A DNA stretch of 23,046 bases, taken from contig CAYWGQ010000045.1 of assembly GCA_964457725.1 (NCBI GenBank), positions 1-23,046 on the forward strand, written 5' to 3'. A program made the position numbers and the translations under genes. Origin of the DNA: FEN-1219 sp964457725 (GTDB lineage: Bacteria; Pseudomonadota; Gammaproteobacteria; Steroidobacterales; Rariloculaceae). The notes beneath the pieces are model-generated. The model was not told the DNA's origin, ran no database searches, and worked only from the letters and a program-made list of their open reading frames with translations. The stretch's first letter is position 1, and each line of letters begins with the position of its first letter. Below are positions 16,973-23,046 of the stretch, piece after piece.

Positions 16973-17002
16973 CGCGCCGCCGGCAGCGTCGCCGGCGGCG
17001 CG
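16973..17002. terminator. 12-bp perfect hairpin between convergent genes
   Basis: CGCGCCGCCGGC (16973-16984) pairs with GCCGGCGGCGCG (16991-17002) across a six-base loop AGCGTC. It lies in the 51-base space between two convergent stop codons, the position of a shared bidirectional terminator. No T tract follows on either strand, so it may act as an RNA-stabilising or Rho-assisted end rather than a classic intrinsic terminator. Confidence 0.55.
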
Positions 17003-17015
17003 ATGCAAGGGCAGA

Positions 17016-17288
17016 TCAGTTGCCCGGGTCCGCCGGCGGCGGTGGATCTGCAGGCCGTGGCGCCGGCGGCGGCGTCGGGCTCGGCCTGTCGATCGCCGGC
17101 TGGTCGGCCTGACCGCCCGGGGTCGCAGCTCCGGGCGAGCGCGGCTCGTCACCGAGCCCCGGCGATGCGGATGGGCTCTCGTTCTGCGGTAGCCCTTCCG
17201 CTTGTCCCGACGGCGTTCCTTGCTGCTCGCAGCCGGACAGCACCCAGAGCGTGCTCACGAGCAATAGCGTCAATGCGTTCCTGATCAT
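17016..17288 (-). CDS. small proline-rich lipoprotein
   Basis: A 90-residue lipoprotein with no recognised family. The signal peptide MIRNALTLLLVSTLWVLSGC ends in a clear lipobox LSGC (Cys20). The mature 71 residues are low-complexity: Gln, Gly, Ser and Glu first, then strongly Pro-rich (SPTPPPAPRPADPPPPADPG), so it is likely disordered. Pro-rich stretches like this can span the periplasmic wall space, but no function can be assigned. The start is firm, because AGGAGGAAG sits just before the ATG at 17288; a longer frame back to 17339 lacks a site. It lies downstream of the amidotransferase gene on the same strand, 113 bases away. Confidence 0.72.
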   Translation of the reverse strand: MIRNALTLLLVSTLWVLSGCEQQGTPSGQAEGLPQNESPSASPGLGDEPRSPGAATPGGQADQPAIDRPSPTPPPAPRPADPPPPADPGN

Positions 17289-17327
17289 TCGCCTTCCTCC
17301 TGGCTTGCGCAACGGCGAACGGAGAAA

Positions 17328-17370
17328 GGCATGTTTCATGCCATGCGATTTTGCGAGTCGCAGCGCATGG
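17328..17370 (-). other. two competing hairpins in the leader of the proline-rich lipoprotein
   Basis: On the plus strand GGCATG-TTT-CATGCC (17328-17342) forms a tight 6-bp hairpin. CCATGCG (17341-17347) can also pair with CGCATGG (17364-17370). The two structures share bases around 17341, so they exclude each other. They sit 40-80 bases upstream of the lipoprotein start, in what would be its transcript leader. Confidence 0.35.
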
Positions 17371-17401
17371 AAGTGTTGCCGTACGGCGACGGCTCGGGAC
17401 G

Positions 17402-18103
17402 TCAGAGGCCGTTCGCGTCGAGCCAGTCGCCGAACACGCGCTCGGCTCGCGGCAGGAGCGCGCCGCTCCAGCGTTCGGTATCCGCTCGCAACTTTGCGAC
17501 GTTCGCGCCGGGAGTAGCGGCGATCTCCGCCGTATGACCCACGAACCAGCTCTCGAGCGCGCGTCCTGCGGCCTCCGCGTGAAACTGCAGGGCGAGCGTT
17601 GCGGTGCCGTAGCTGAATGCCTGATGTCGGCAGACCGGTGTCGAGGCGAGAAGCTCCGCTCCGGCCGGTAGATCGAACGTGTCGCCGTGCCAGTGGAGCA
17701 CGGGCGTGCCCTCGAGGTGCTTGAGCGCGGATTCCCGGCCGGCGAGCGAGAGCTCGACGGGCGCCCAGCCGATTTCCTTGGTGCCGCTCGGATACACGCG
17801 CGCGCCGAGCGCGCGCGCGATCAGCTGTGCGCCGAGACAGACGCCGAGCGTCGGGCGCCCGGCGGCGATGCGCCGCTCGAGCAACGCGACCTCGCTTCGA
17901 AGGAACGGATAGTCCTCTTCCTCGTACACGCCGATCGGGCCGCCGAGCACGACGAGCAAGTCCGGCCCGGCCGGATCGATCGCGCCGACGTCGGCGGTCG
18001 GCACGTCGACGTACTGGACGTCATGGCCGCGCGCCGCGAGGAGCGGCGCGATCAGGCCGAGGTCTTCGAACGGCACGTGCCGCAGCGCGAGCGCTTGAGG
18101 CAC
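17402..18103 (-). CDS. class I glutamine amidotransferase-like protein
   Basis: A 233-residue cytoplasmic stand-alone GATase1 domain, similar to the GMP-synthase-like group. The nucleophile is Cys89 in GVCLGAQLIARALG, and the His-Glu partners are His175 and Glu177 in ALQFHAEA. VVLGGPIGVYEE (oxyanion region) and VLHWHGDTFDLP are also typical. No synthetase domain is fused or adjacent. Such proteins hydrolyse glutamine or gamma-glutamyl compounds; the acceptor pathway is unknown. The GTG start at 18103 follows the Hsp20 stop without a gap (TGAGTG). The GAGGTG inside the last Hsp20 codons serves as its ribosome binding site, so translation is coupled to the small heat-shock gene. Confidence 0.85.
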   Translation of the reverse strand: MPQALALRHVPFEDLGLIAPLLAARGHDVQYVDVPTADVGAIDPAGPDLLVVLGGPIGVYEEEDYPFLRSEVALLERRIAAGRPTLGVCLGAQLIARALGARVYPSGTKEIGWAPVELSLAGRESALKHLEGTPVLHWHGDTFDLPAGAELLASTPVCRHQAFSYGTATLALQFHAEAAGRALESWFVGHTAEIAATPGANVAKLRADTERWSGALLPRAERVFGDWLDANGL

Positions 18104-18496
18104 TCAATGCACCTCGATTCGCCGTGCAACCGCCGACGCGGCCTTCGGCAGCTCGACTCGCAGCACGCCGTCCGTCAGTCGGGCGGAGATCCGGTCGCGG
18201 TCGATGTCCCTCGACACGGTGAAGCTGCGAGCGAAGTTGCCGGCGCTGTACTCCGTGTAGAGCGGCTCGAGACCGTCGTAGCGGCGAGAGTCGGTGCGCG
18301 CGGTGACGCTGAGCACGTTCCTCTCGAGCCGAACGTCGACGGACTCCCGGTCCACGCCGGGCATGTCCATCTCGACGATCACGGCGTCGGCGTTCTCGTA
18401 GATATCCGTGTAAGGACTGTAGTAGCGGGCCGCTTCCGCGCTGTCATGCACGGGCGCCACCTCCTTGTTCGACCGTAGCTCGACTTCGTTGGCCAT
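18104..18496 (-). CDS. small heat-shock protein (Hsp20/alpha-crystallin), second of pair
   Basis: A 130-residue ATP-independent holdase. After a short charged N terminus the alpha-crystallin domain (about 28-125) begins with YYSPYTDIYENADAVIVEMD, continues with MPGVDRESVDVRLERNVLSV, and closes with LTDGVLRVELPKA, the A-x-x-x-G-V-L region of the family. The chain ends RRIEVH, an I-x-V anchor motif at the extreme C terminus with no tail. GGAGGT precedes the ATG. It follows the other hsp20 by 27 bases. The two proteins differ clearly in sequence, so they are not a recent duplication and could form mixed assemblies. Confidence 0.9.
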   Translation of the reverse strand: MANEVELRSNKEVAPVHDSAEAARYYSPYTDIYENADAVIVEMDMPGVDRESVDVRLERNVLSVTARTDSRRYDGLEPLYTEYSAGNFARSFTVSRDIDRDRISARLTDGVLRVELPKAASAVARRIEVH

Positions 18497-18523
18497 GTTA
18501 CCTCCGTGGTGCGTTTCCGGGCG

Positions 18524-18946
18524 TCAGTTGATCGTGACGGTGCGGGGCTTGTCGCGCTCCACGCGGGGCAAGCTCAGCGTCAACACGCCGTCGCGGTACT
18601 CCGCGGAAACCTTCTCCGCATCGATCTCGGCCGGCAGCTGCAGCGTGCGGTCGAACCGGATATCGCTGCGCTCCCGCCGGTGCACGCTCGCGTCTTCCGC
18701 GTCGGAGACGGTTCGCTCGCCGCGGATGCGCACCCGATCGCCCTTGACCTGAACGTCGAGGTCTTCCTTCCTAACGCCGGGCAGCTCCGCCGTGAGGACG
18801 AAATCGTCGCCCCGGCGAAATACGTTGATCCTGGGGTACGCGCCGGCGCCGTTCACCCACGGGCCGAACCAATCGCTACGCATCGTCGCGTCGAGCGCGC
18901 GCTGCACTGCGAGCAGCGTCGCGAACGGGTCTCTCATCGTCAGCAT
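18524..18946 (-). CDS. small heat-shock protein (Hsp20/alpha-crystallin), first of pair
   Basis: A 140-residue Hsp20. An amphipathic N-terminal arm (MRDPFATLLAVQRALDATMR) precedes the alpha-crystallin domain (about 38-132), with YPRINVFRRGDDFVLTAELP, GVRKEDLDVQVKGDRVRIRG and EYRDGVLTLSLPRVE. The end RTVTIN gives a V-x-I anchor motif. The frame is open to 19018, but I choose the ATG at 18946. It has AGGAGG eight bases upstream, yields a standard length, and the extra upstream codons would cover the heat-shock promoter. It is the first gene of an hsp20-hsp20-amidotransferase operon. Confidence 0.92.
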   Translation of the reverse strand: MLTMRDPFATLLAVQRALDATMRSDWFGPWVNGAGAYPRINVFRRGDDFVLTAELPGVRKEDLDVQVKGDRVRIRGERTVSDAEDASVHRRERSDIRFDRTLQLPAEIDAEKVSAEYRDGVLTLSLPRVERDKPRTVTIN

Positions 18947-18991
18947 CGCCTGATCCTCCTCGCAGATCGGCATAAACTTCGTTGCGACGCT

Positions 18992-19019
18992 ATTTGAGGG
19001 TGACTCGGGATCTTTCAAG
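18992..19019 (-). promoter_or_regulatory. sigma-32 type heat-shock promoter of the hsp20 operon
   Basis: On the minus strand CTTGAAA (19019-19013) matches the sigma-32 -35 consensus exactly. After 13 bases comes CCTCAAAT (18999-18992), which matches the CCCCATNT -10 consensus closely. Transcription would start near 18984, giving a leader of about 38 bases to the ATG at 18946. Position and partner genes make this a convincing heat-shock promoter. Confidence 0.75.
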
Positions 19020-19376
19020 CGACGGGGCCGTTGCAGATCGCCGCAGAAGTGACTCCAGCCGCCAACTTCTGGCTCGAGCGCTCAGCGGGCGGCGAGCCGG
19101 CTTTGCGCCGGCCGCCCGCTTTATGTTCAGACAATCAACGAGTTGGCCGCTCGCGAGGCGGTTGGTACGGATTCTGCTTTATCGCGGCCCGGGACTCGCG
19201 CCGGGCACGCGCGACGAAGCACGGAGCGGTCGTGCGACGCCTGAACCTATCCTCCCCAGGATGCCCCTGGCGGCGCCCGGCGCCGAGTCCCCTCACTTGC
19301 TGGCGCAGAGCAGGGCGGGCACCATTCCGGTACCTCGACAAGCGCCGCCCGTGACCGAACGATCCTTTCTCCCGAG
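19020..19376. other. non-coding stretch between the hsp20 promoter and the beta-propeller lipoprotein
   Basis: No credible gene. It contains a 7-bp hairpin CAGAAGT/ACTTCTG (19044-19050 with 19065-19071), the strong terminator-like hairpin at 19084-19120, and about 250 bases of ordinary GC-rich sequence before the ATG at 19377. Open frames crossing it lack ribosome binding sites and family features. Confidence 0.5.
19084..19125 (+). terminator. orphan intrinsic-type terminator hairpin
   Basis: AGCGGGCGGC (19084-19093) pairs with GCCGCCCGCT (19111-19120), with additional CCGGC/GCCGG pairing inside, followed by TTATG, which gives a short T-rich end in the plus direction. No plus-strand gene ends nearby (the last one stops at 16964), so either it ends an unannotated small RNA or it blocks stray transcription from the divergent promoter region. 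Confidence 0.5.
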
Positions 19377-21014
19377 ATGCGTCGCAGACTGATTCGCCCG
19401 GCGCTTGCCGCCGCCGCGCTCGCGGTCGCGGCGGCCGGTTGCCGCGAGGCGCCGGAGCCTGCGGCTCGAGAGCCCGCCCCGCCGGCGACCGTCGTGCCGG
19501 CAGCGGTCCCCGAGCCGTTGCTGCCGCCCGGATCGCCGTTCCACGGCGTGCACGGGCTGCGCTTCGGACCGGACGGCGCGCTCTACGCCGCCAGCGTGAT
19601 CGGTCAGTCGATCTTTCGCGTCGACTTGGGCTCGGGCGCGTTGGAACGCGTCGTCGCTCCGCCCGAAGGGATGGCGGACGACATCGCCTTCGCGCCCGAC
19701 GGCACGATGGTCTGGACGGCCATCGAGGACGGCGTCGTTTACGCACGCTCGCCGGGCGGTCCGGTTCGCCGGCTGGTCGACGGCATGCGCGGCGTCAACG
19801 CCGTGTCGTTCTCGCCCGACGGCCGGCTCTTCGTCACGCTCGTCTTCTACGGCGACGCGCTCTACGAGCTCGATCTCGCGGGGAGCTTGGCTCCGAGGCT
19901 CGTCGCGGAAAATCTCGGCGGGCTGAACGCGTTCGACATTGGCGACGACGGGATGATCTACGGACCGCTCCTCTTCGGCGGCCGCGTCGTGCGCGTCGAT
20001 CCGGACAGCGGTGCGATCGCGACGCTGTCGGACGAGTTCGAGCGTCCCGGCGCCCTCAAGCTCGACCGCTCGGGCAACGCGTACGTGCTCGACGGCGCGG
20101 CGTTGAAGCGCGTCGCGCTCGCGAGCGGCGCGACGAGCGTCGTCGCGGAGCTGCCGTTCGAGGCCGACAACCTCGCGTTCGATCCGGACGGGCGCCTGTA
20201 CGTGTCGATGGCGCAGCCGAACGCGATCGCCGAGGTGGACCTCGGCGACGGCAGCCTCCGCTACGTCGCGGGTCCCACGCCGCTGAATTCGCCGTCCGGG
20301 CTCGCTGCGCTCGAGCAGCCGAACGGCGACGTGCTCTACGTCGGAGATCTGTTCGGCGGCCTGCGGATCGTCGCGTCGCCGTTCGGCACGGTGACGGAGA
20401 CGCCGGTCGAGCTCTTCCAGCCGACGCACGTCTCGCTGCGCGGCGAGCGGGTGCTCGTCACGAGCGAGGTGTTCGGTGTCGTGCAGCGGCTCGATCGTGC
20501 GACGTACGACGTGCTCGAGGAGTGGGACGGCTTCGAGCGTCCCGCCGATGCGATCGAGACGCCGGACGGCGAGGTCATCGTCGCGGAAACCGGCACCGGT
20601 CGCGTGCTCGCGATCGGCCCGGACGGCACGCGGCGCGTCGTCGCGATGGGTCTCGACCGGCCGACCGGCCTCGCATGGGCCGGCAGCGCGCGCGTCTACG
20701 TCACGGAGAGCGGCGGCGGACGTTTGCTCGCGTTGACGCTCGCGACCGGCGAGACGGTGATCGAAGCGGCCGATCTCGCGCAGCCGGAAGGGGTTGCCGT
20801 CGCTCGGTCCGGCGAGGTGTACGTCGTTGAGGTCGGGGCGCGGCGGATTCGCAGGCTCGCGCCGAGAGACGGGACGGTCGCGACCGTCGCCGAGGATCTG
20901 CCGATCGGGCTCGCGAACGGCCCGAGCCTCTTTCGCGGCATCGCGCTCGGCGGGAGCACGCTGTACTTCAGCTCCGACGTCGACAACACGCTCTATCGGT
21001 TGGCGCTGCAGTAA
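19377..21014 (+). CDS. beta-propeller lipoprotein (SMP-30/NHL-like)
   Basis: A 545-residue lipoprotein. The signal peptide ends AAAGC with Cys22 as lipidation site. A Pro/Ala-rich linker (about 25-50) precedes a large propeller built of repeated strands with loop motifs such as GLRFGPDGALYAASV, AVSFSPDGRLFVTLV, NLAFDPDGRLYVSMA, PSGLAALEQPNGDVLYVGD and PTGLAWAGSARVYVTE. This is the SMP-30/gluconolactonase or NHL/Vgb-like style. Metal-binding residues of a true lactonase cannot be confirmed by eye, so no enzymatic function is claimed. The ATG at 19377 has only a weak CCCGAG site. The last codons plus the stop are part of a 54-base direct duplication downstream. Confidence 0.75.
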   Translation: MRRRLIRPALAAAALAVAAAGCREAPEPAAREPAPPATVVPAAVPEPLLPPGSPFHGVHGLRFGPDGALYAASVIGQSIFRVDLGSGALERVVAPPEGMADDIAFAPDGTMVWTAIEDGVVYARSPGGPVRRLVDGMRGVNAVSFSPDGRLFVTLVFYGDALYELDLAGSLAPRLVAENLGGLNAFDIGDDGMIYGPLLFGGRVVRVDPDSGAIATLSDEFERPGALKLDRSGNAYVLDGAALKRVALASGATSVVAELPFEADNLAFDPDGRLYVSMAQPNAIAEVDLGDGSLRYVAGPTPLNSPSGLAALEQPNGDVLYVGDLFGGLRIVASPFGTVTETPVELFQPTHVSLRGERVLVTSEVFGVVQRLDRATYDVLEEWDGFERPADAIETPDGEVIVAETGTGRVLAIGPDGTRRVVAMGLDRPTGLAWAGSARVYVTESGGGRLLALTLATGETVIEAADLAQPEGVAVARSGEVYVVEVGARRIRRLAPRDGTVATVAEDLPIGLANGPSLFRGIALGGSTLYFSSDVDNTLYRLALQ

Positions 21015-21106
21015 GCGCGGAAGAGTCGCGGCTGGACAGCCGCTCCTACGCCGGCGTCGACAACACGCTTTATCGGTTGGCGCTGCAGTAAGCGCGGAAG
21101 AGTCGC

Positions 21107-21108
<2 letters not shown>
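20978..21108. repeat. 54-base direct duplication of the lipoprotein gene end
   Basis: 20978-21031 and 21055-21108 are identical except for one C-to-T change (20993 against 21070), offset by 77 bases. Each copy carries the last codons of the propeller lipoprotein, its stop, and the start of the REP-like core. The second copy is not translated with the gene and runs directly into poly-G. It may be a real partial tandem copy or two allelic contig ends placed in series. Confidence 0.8.
21026..21049. repeat. REP-like palindromic core, third copy
   Basis: This 24-base segment is identical to the outer-arm core of the palindrome at 1701-1946 and contains the perfect hairpin GCGGCTG-GA-CAGCCGC followed by TCCTAC. 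It lies 11 bases after the stop of the propeller lipoprotein, a typical REP position at a gene end. Confidence 0.8.
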
Positions 21109-21207
<99 letters not shown>

Positions 21208-21218
21208 GCGACTCCCGC

Positions 21219-22409
21219 CTATGGCTCGCTCGCCGGCTCGACGCGGAGGAGGACGCCCTGGTTCTCGTCGGTCAGCACGTAGAGCAGCCCGTCCGGGCCG
21301 GTTCGCACGTCGCGAATCCGCTGCCGAAGCTCGAGCAGGAGCGGCTCGCGCTGAATCGGGCGGCCTTGCTCGTTGAACGTGAGCCGCTGAACGTGGCCGG
21401 TGCCGCGGGTGCGGCCCGCCATCATCGCGCCGACGAACGCGTTGCCGCGCCACGCCGGGAATCGCTCGCCCGTGTAGAAAGTGAGCCCCGAGATCGCGAT
21501 GGACGGCACCCAGTACATGAACGGCGCCTCGAGATCGGCGCGCTCGGTCGCATCGCTGATCGGCGTGCCGTCGTAGTCGGTGCCGTACGTGACGAGCGGC
21601 CAGCCGTAGTTGCGGCCCGGCAGCACGATGTTCAGCTCGTCGCCGCCGAGCGGGCCGTGCTCGTTTTCCCAGAGCGCACCCGTCTCCGGGTGCACGGCGA
21701 GCCCCTGGGGGCTGCGGTGCCCGAGCGAGTAGATCTCGGGCAGGAAGCCCGGCTTGCCGACGAACGGATTGTCGCTCGGCACGCTGCCGTCGTCGCGCAG
21801 CCGCAGCACTTTGCCGCCGTGATCCATGCCGTCCTGGGCGCGGTCCTGCTCCTGGCGTTCACCGACGGTCATGAAAAGGAACCCGTCGCGGTCGAATGCG
21901 ATCCGGCCGCCGAAGTTCGTGGGCGACGTGCTCCAGGTGTTCGCGACGAAGATCTCGCGGACGTCGGTCAGCGCGCGACCGTCGAAGCGCGCACGCACGA
22001 GCGCGGTCGTCGAGCGGCCGTCGTCTCGGCGCTTCGAGTGCGAGAGATACAGGAGCCCGTTCGAGGCGAAGTCCGGATGGAGCGCGACGTCGAGCAGTCC
22101 GCCGAGCACCGTGCGGTGCACCTCCGGGACGCCAGCGATCGGCTCCGGATCGAGCTCGCCGTTGCGAACGATCCTGAGCCTTCCGGGCCGTTCCGTCACG
22201 AGCAGGTCGCCGCCGGGCAGGAACGCGAGGCTCCAGGGATTCTGCAGGCCGTTCGCGATCACGGATACCCGGAGCGGATAGTCCGCGGAGAACAGCACCT
22301 GCGGCAGCGGCGGCAGCGGCGGCGACGTGCGGTTCTGGGCGCTTGCAGGAAGCGTTCCGCAGCCGATCGTGGCCGCGAGGATCGATGCCATGATGCCGCG
22401 CTTACGCAT
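21219..22409 (-). CDS. PQQ-dependent aldose sugar dehydrogenase family protein (soluble, exported)
   Basis: A 396-residue member of the soluble glucose dehydrogenase/Asd (YliI) family, which oxidises aldose sugars with PQQ in the periplasm. Residues 1-24 are a signal peptide ending LPASA. Six-bladed propeller motifs include GLQNPWSLAFLPGGDLLVTE, GGLLDVALHPDFASNG (catalytic His region), YSLGHRSPQGLAVHPETGAL and ENEHGPLGGDELN (cofactor and calcium region). The end reads GPDGLLYVLTDENQGVLLRV. The ATG at 22409 has GGAG eight to nine bases upstream; an ATG at 22391 is an alternative, and the longer open frame lacks signals. The 3' end lies 11 bases from the poly-C artefact, but the stop appears intact. 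No PQQ synthesis genes are in the window. Confidence 0.88.
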   Translation of the reverse strand: MRKRGIMASILAATIGCGTLPASAQNRTSPPLPPLPQVLFSADYPLRVSVIANGLQNPWSLAFLPGGDLLVTERPGRLRIVRNGELDPEPIAGVPEVHRTVLGGLLDVALHPDFASNGLLYLSHSKRRDDGRSTTALVRARFDGRALTDVREIFVANTWSTSPTNFGGRIAFDRDGFLFMTVGERQEQDRAQDGMDHGGKVLRLRDDGSVPSDNPFVGKPGFLPEIYSLGHRSPQGLAVHPETGALWENEHGPLGGDELNIVLPGRNYGWPLVTYGTDYDGTPISDATERADLEAPFMYWVPSIAISGLTFYTGERFPAWRGNAFVGAMMAGRTRGTGHVQRLTFNEQGRPIQREPLLLELRQRIRDVRTGPDGLLYVLTDENQGVLLRVEPASEP

Positions 22410-22541
22410 GCTTGCCGCTCCGAGTCGCAGGTAGCGCAAGGATAGCCGCGCGGTGTGCACAAAGCACCGGGGCGGAGCGGCTCGCGGAGGCGAGCGCGAT
22501 CGCGGCGCGGAGGACGCTCCCGAGGCGGCTGCCGCTCGCAC

Positions 22542-22590
22542 CGCTCCTCTCGGTATCGCCCGGATACTCGCGCCCGGCTCGAGAGGAGCG
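22542..22590. promoter_or_regulatory. 11-bp inverted repeat covering the recQ ribosome binding site
   Basis: CGCTCCTCTCG (22542-22552) is a perfect inverted partner of CGAGAGGAGCG (22580-22590), 27 bases apart. The right arm contains the AGGAG ribosome binding site of recQ. A possible -10 box GATACT (22563-22568) lies in the loop. It could be an operator around the promoter or, if transcription starts further left, a hairpin hiding the ribosome binding site. Confidence 0.45.
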
Positions 22591-22600
22591 CTGTGGCATC

Positions 22601-23046
22601 ATGACCCGTATGCAGCAAGGCCTGTTCGAAGCGGCGGCGCCTGCATCGCCGACCGATCCCGCGCTCGCGTTGCTTCGCGACGTGTTCGGTTACAGCGATT
22701 TTCGCGGTCAGCAGCGCGCGATCATCGATGCGGCGCTCGACGGCCGCGATTGTCTCGTGCTGATGCCGACCGGCGGCGGCAAGTCGCTCTGCTATCAGAT
22801 TCCGGCGCTCGCGCGCGAAGGCGTCGGGCTCGTCGTCTCGCCGCTGATCGCGCTGATGGAGGACCAGGTGCGCGCGCTTCGCGAAGCGGGCGTGGATGCG
22901 GCGTTCCTGAACTCGACGTTGTCCCGCGACGAGCAACGCCGCGTGATCGAGCGGTTGCGGGCTGGGGCGCTGAAGCTCCTGTACGTCGCCCCCGAGCGTC
23001 TGGTGCAGGAATCGACGCGGGCGCTTCTCGCCGGAGTGCCGCTTGC
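22601..23046 (+). CDS. recQ: ATP-dependent DNA helicase RecQ, N-terminal part
   Basis: The first 148 codons of a superfamily 2 helicase; the gene continues past the right edge. Motif 0 is FGYSDFRGQQRAII (residues 29-42). Walker A is PTGGGKSLCYQIPA with Lys61. Motif Ia is LVVSPLIALMEDQV (77-90), and YVAPERL follows. The DEAH box, helicase C-terminal half, zinc-binding region and HRDC domain lie outside, so completeness cannot be judged. RecQ unwinds DNA in RecF-pathway repair. The ATG at 22601 has AGGAG at 22584-22588, 12 bases away; the in-frame ATG at 22610 is an alternative but further from it. It is divergent from the sugar dehydrogenase. Confidence 0.93.
   Translation, partial: MTRMQQGLFEAAAPASPTDPALALLRDVFGYSDFRGQQRAIIDAALDGRDCLVLMPTGGGKSLCYQIPALAREGVGLVVSPLIALMEDQVRALREAGVDAAFLNSTLSRDEQRRVIERLRAGALKLLYVAPERLVQESTRALLAGVPL

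Noticed and set aside
18524..19018. Longer 164-residue start for the first Hsp20
   Set aside because: The extra codons cover the sigma-32 promoter, while the ATG at 18946 has an AGGAGG site and gives the usual length.
18982..19392. 136-codon plus-strand open frame next to the hsp20 operon
   Set aside because: No ribosome binding site or family features; it overlaps the heat-shock promoter, the orphan terminator and the start of the lipoprotein gene.
21366..22445. 359-codon plus-strand open frame opposite the sugar dehydrogenase
   Set aside because: Arg/Glu/Ala/Val-rich shadow with no motif; the minus strand encodes a clear PQQ-type propeller.

Overview
The window is a GC-rich stretch (roughly two thirds G+C by eye) of a gammaproteobacterial chromosome. 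The strongest taxonomic signal is gene order: sucB-lpd, then yebC-ruvC-ruvA-ruvB-ybgC-tolQ-tolR-tolA-tolB-pal-cpoB-queE-queC and a tRNA-Lys. This backbone is typical of Xanthomonadales-like and neighbouring high-GC gammaproteobacteria. A 10-N scaffold gap flanked by homopolymer G and C runs suggests a draft or metagenome-derived assembly. I cannot name the species.

Layout: 1-1700 holds the end of the 2-oxoglutarate dehydrogenase E2 gene and the E3 gene lpd. 1701-2173 is non-coding and carries a large imperfect palindrome made of two inverted REP-like units. 2174-13489 is a long, tightly packed, same-strand block: YebC, the RuvCAB Holliday-junction machinery, the complete Tol-Pal envelope system (YbgC, TolQRAB, Pal, CpoB), two queuosine precursor enzymes (QueE, QueC) and an AbgT-family transporter overlapping queC. 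Many junctions are 1-4 base overlaps with GTG or TTG starts, so translation is probably coupled. tRNA-Lys(UUU) closes the block.

13632-22600 is more accessory. It contains a PRC-barrel exported protein (minus), an exported protein paired with a DUF6152 protein, PdxJ with an unusual C-terminal extension, a small exported protein, a Pro-rich lipoprotein, and a minus-strand operon of two small heat-shock proteins plus a class I glutamine amidotransferase behind a good sigma-32-type promoter. It ends with a beta-propeller lipoprotein and a convergent PQQ-type sugar dehydrogenase. Between these last two lie a 54-bp direct duplication, a REP copy, poly-G, the N gap and poly-C, which I read as an assembly problem at a hairpin repeat. 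The window ends inside recQ.

I found no CRISPR array, insertion sequence, prophage, toxin-antitoxin pair or recognisable defence system. The most interesting points are the PdxJ extension, the heat-shock promoter driving an Hsp20-Hsp20-amidotransferase operon, the exported DUF6152 pair, the inverted repeat at the recQ leader, and the REP family linked to the assembly break. None of these is proof of a new system.
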